Assembly (NCBI RefSeq): GCF_050410775.1
Contig: NZ_CP191229.1
DNA: 64,000 nucleotides
Strand: one strand, 5' to 3'
Origin: Erwinia sp050410775
GTDB lineage: Bacteria > Pseudomonadota > Gammaproteobacteria > Enterobacterales > Enterobacteriaceae
Positions 62,602 to 64,000 of this stretch are shown here, piece by piece. The translations under genes and the position numbers were made by a program. The notes beneath the pieces are model-generated. The model was not told the DNA's origin. It saw nothing but the letters and a program-made list of their open reading frames with translations, and made no database searches. The stretch's first letter is position 1; every line of letters starts with the position of its first letter.

Positions 62602-63252
62602 ATGAACAACTTGAACGTAATTATTGCCGATGACCACCCGATTGTTCTGTTCGGTATTCGTAAGTCACTTGAACAGATCGAATGGGTTAATGTAGTTGGT
62701 GAGTTCGAAGATTCCACAGCCTTAATCAACAGCTTGTCCAAGCTTGATGCCAACGTTTTGATCACCGACCTGTCGATGCCTGGTGAGAAATACGGCGACG
62801 GCATTACGCTGATCAAATATATCAAACGTCACTACCCGGATCTGTCGATCATTGTTCTGACCATGAACAATAACCCGGCGATCCTCAGCGCGGTGCTGGA
62901 TCTCGATATCGAAGGGATCGTGCTGAAGCAGGGCGCGCCAACCGACCTGCCGAAAGCGCTGGCTGCCCTGCAAAAAGGGAAGAAGTATACGCCGGACAGC
63001 GTGGCCAAACTGCTGGAGAAAATCAGCGCGGGCGGCTACGGCGACAAACGTCTTTCTCCAAAAGAGAGCGAGGTTCTTCGCCTGTTTGCCGAAGGTTTCC
63101 TGGTCACTGAAATCGCCAAGAAGCTTAACCGCAGCATCAAAACCATCAGTAGCCAGAAGAAGTCAGCGATGATGAAACTGGGCGTGGAAAACGATATTGC
63201 GCTGCTGAACTACCTCTCCTCCGTCAGCACCACACCGGTCGACAGAGAGTGA
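62602..63252 (+). CDS. rcsB: Response regulator RcsB
   Basis: Transcription factor for capsule, motility and envelope-stress genes. 216 residues as in E. coli: receiver domain with Asp10/Asp11 and the phospho-acceptor Asp56 ('LITDLSMPGEKYGDG'), then a LuxR-type HTH ('LSPKESEVLRLFAEGFLVTEIAKKLNRSIKTISSQK'). Start at ATG 62602 (MNNLNVI), one base after the rcsD stop. Ends in a shared terminator with convergent rcsC. Confidence 0.98.
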   Translation: MNNLNVIIADDHPIVLFGIRKSLEQIEWVNVVGEFEDSTALINSLSKLDANVLITDLSMPGEKYGDGITLIKYIKRHYPDLSIIVLTMNNNPAILSAVLDLDIEGIVLKQGAPTDLPKALAALQKGKKYTPDSVAKLLEKISAGGYGDKRLSPKESEVLRLFAEGFLVTEIAKKLNRSIKTISSQKKSAMMKLGVENDIALLNYLSSVSTTPVDRE

Positions 63253-63272
63253 TACGTTACTAGCATTCTGCA

Positions 63273-63302
63273 GGGCGGATAGCGATATCCGCCCTTTTTT
63301 TT
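63273..63302. terminator. Terminator between convergent rcsB and rcsC
   Basis: GGGCGGATA/TATCCGCCC with a GCGA loop and an eight-T run for the plus strand. The minus-strand gene's stop codon starts inside the T run. Confidence 0.85.
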
Positions 63303-64000
63303 AGCCTTCCCTGCTCTTCCTCACCCGCTCCGCATAGATAGCCAGCGTTTTCCGCAACGTATCGAGCGTGACCGGTTTCGACAGACAGTTATCCATTCCC
63401 GCTTCCATACAGCGCTGCTTCTCCTCTGCCAGGGCATTGGCCGTCACGCCGACCACCGGGAACGTCAGACCGAGCTGCCGCAGGCGCTGGGTCAACCGGT
63501 AGCCGTCCATATTTGGCATATTCACGTCGGTCAGCACGATATCAATATCGCTGCGGCTGAGGACGCTCAGCGCATCCACGCCATCCTGCGCGGTTTTCAC
63601 CCGGTAGCCAAGCGAACCGAGCTGGTCGGACAGCAGCATCCGGTTGATGGGATGATCGTCCACCACCAGGATGAGGATATCTTCGTTACTGATGCTCTGC
63701 TCATCCGCGACGGGCAGAAGAGGCGAAGCGTCGGGCATCGCCACCTCCACGCGATAGATGCGTCCGAGCAGCGCCGGAAGCTCATGCGGCGTGGTGGTGC
63801 CGTAGACCCAGCGACCGGCAGCTATTTCCTGCGGGCCGTCGTTGTGACTGCCGTCAAAGCGGATGATCGCCCGTAGCAGGAGATCCGTCTGGAAATCGTA
63901 GTCGGTAACGATAATATCCTCAGCGCTGCAACTGCCCTCGCCCAGGCGCTCTACCTCGACGCCGTGCTCGCGCAGCAGCCTTTCCAGGAAAGCGGCCAGC
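63301..64000 (-). CDS. rcsC: Hybrid sensor kinase RcsC, 3' part (gene runs off the window)
   Basis: C-terminal ~232 residues of RcsC, the membrane kinase of the Rcs phosphorelay. It has the end of the ABL/linker domain and the receiver domain: 'ILVVDDHPINRMLL', phospho-acceptor Asp in 'IVLTDVNMPNMDGYRLTQRLRQLG', 'VGVTANALAEE' and 'LSKPVT'. Nearly identical to E. coli here. The kinase core and sensor lie outside the window. Confidence 0.96.
   Translation of the reverse strand, partial: LAAFLERLLREHGVEVERLGEGSCSAEDIIVTDYDFQTDLLLRAIIRFDGSHNDGPQEIAAGRWVYGTTTPHELPALLGRIYRVEVAMPDASPLLPVADEQSISNEDILILVVDDHPINRMLLSDQLGSLGYRVKTAQDGVDALSVLSRSDIDIVLTDVNMPNMDGYRLTQRLRQLGLTFPVVGVTANALAEEKQRCMEAGMDNCLSKPVTLDTLRKTLAIYAERVRKSREG

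Overview
The window is a chromosomal segment of an enterobacterium, most likely a member of the Erwiniaceae (Erwinia/Pantoea/Mixta-like). The evidence is gene content and order, which follow the fruKB-setB-yeiWPR-lpxT-mepS-pdeN-yejABEF-bcr-rsuA-radD-rplY-yejKLM-proL block and the yojI-alkB-apbE-ompC-micF-rcsDBC block of E. coli. Protein similarity to the E. coli products (recalled from memory) is high. The nap/ccm/ada genes that separate or accompany these blocks in E. coli are missing, as is common in Erwinia and Pantoea. The genus is an inference.

Layout. 1-23239 is core chromosome: fructose PTS genes with two Cra operators, a sugar efflux pump, the EF-P paralogue efpL, a zinc GTPase (yeiR) behind a Zur-like box and a long leader, lpxT, the murein endopeptidase mepS, a c-di-GMP phosphodiesterase, the YejABEF peptide importer, bcr, rsuA, radD, rplY with its leader, yejK, yejL, yejM and tRNA-Pro(GGG). 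23240-26609 is a small, relatively AT-rich accessory stretch behind the tRNA: a lipoprotein, a hexapeptide-repeat acetyltransferase, an unknown 68-residue protein and an Sfp/EntD-type phosphopantetheinyl transferase. 26620-31980 is core again: yojI, alkB, apbE, an unlisted 40-codon membrane ORF, ompC and divergent micF.

32151-58200 is the striking part, inserted between micF and the rcs locus. A 6060-residue BapA-like adhesin carries about 56 tandem bacterial Ig-like domains. It is followed on the same strand by a 761-residue paralogue that keeps the same N-terminal prefix, the same translation leader and the same C-terminal tail but has only about four Ig-like domains. A complete type I secretion system comes next (TolC-like outer-membrane protein, LapB-like ABC transporter, HlyD-like adaptor). 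The order resembles Salmonella bapABCD with an extra paralogue between A and B. The Ig array has a higher-order period of five domains over its first 20 units. Upstream lie a palindromic RcsB-box-like site next to a plausible promoter and a leader inverted repeat.

58764-64000 returns to core: an MFS transporter directly ahead of rcsD, then rcsB and the 3' end of convergent rcsC. The working model is a giant secreted surface adhesin with a mini-companion and its own exporter, possibly under control of the envelope-stress phosphorelay encoded next door.
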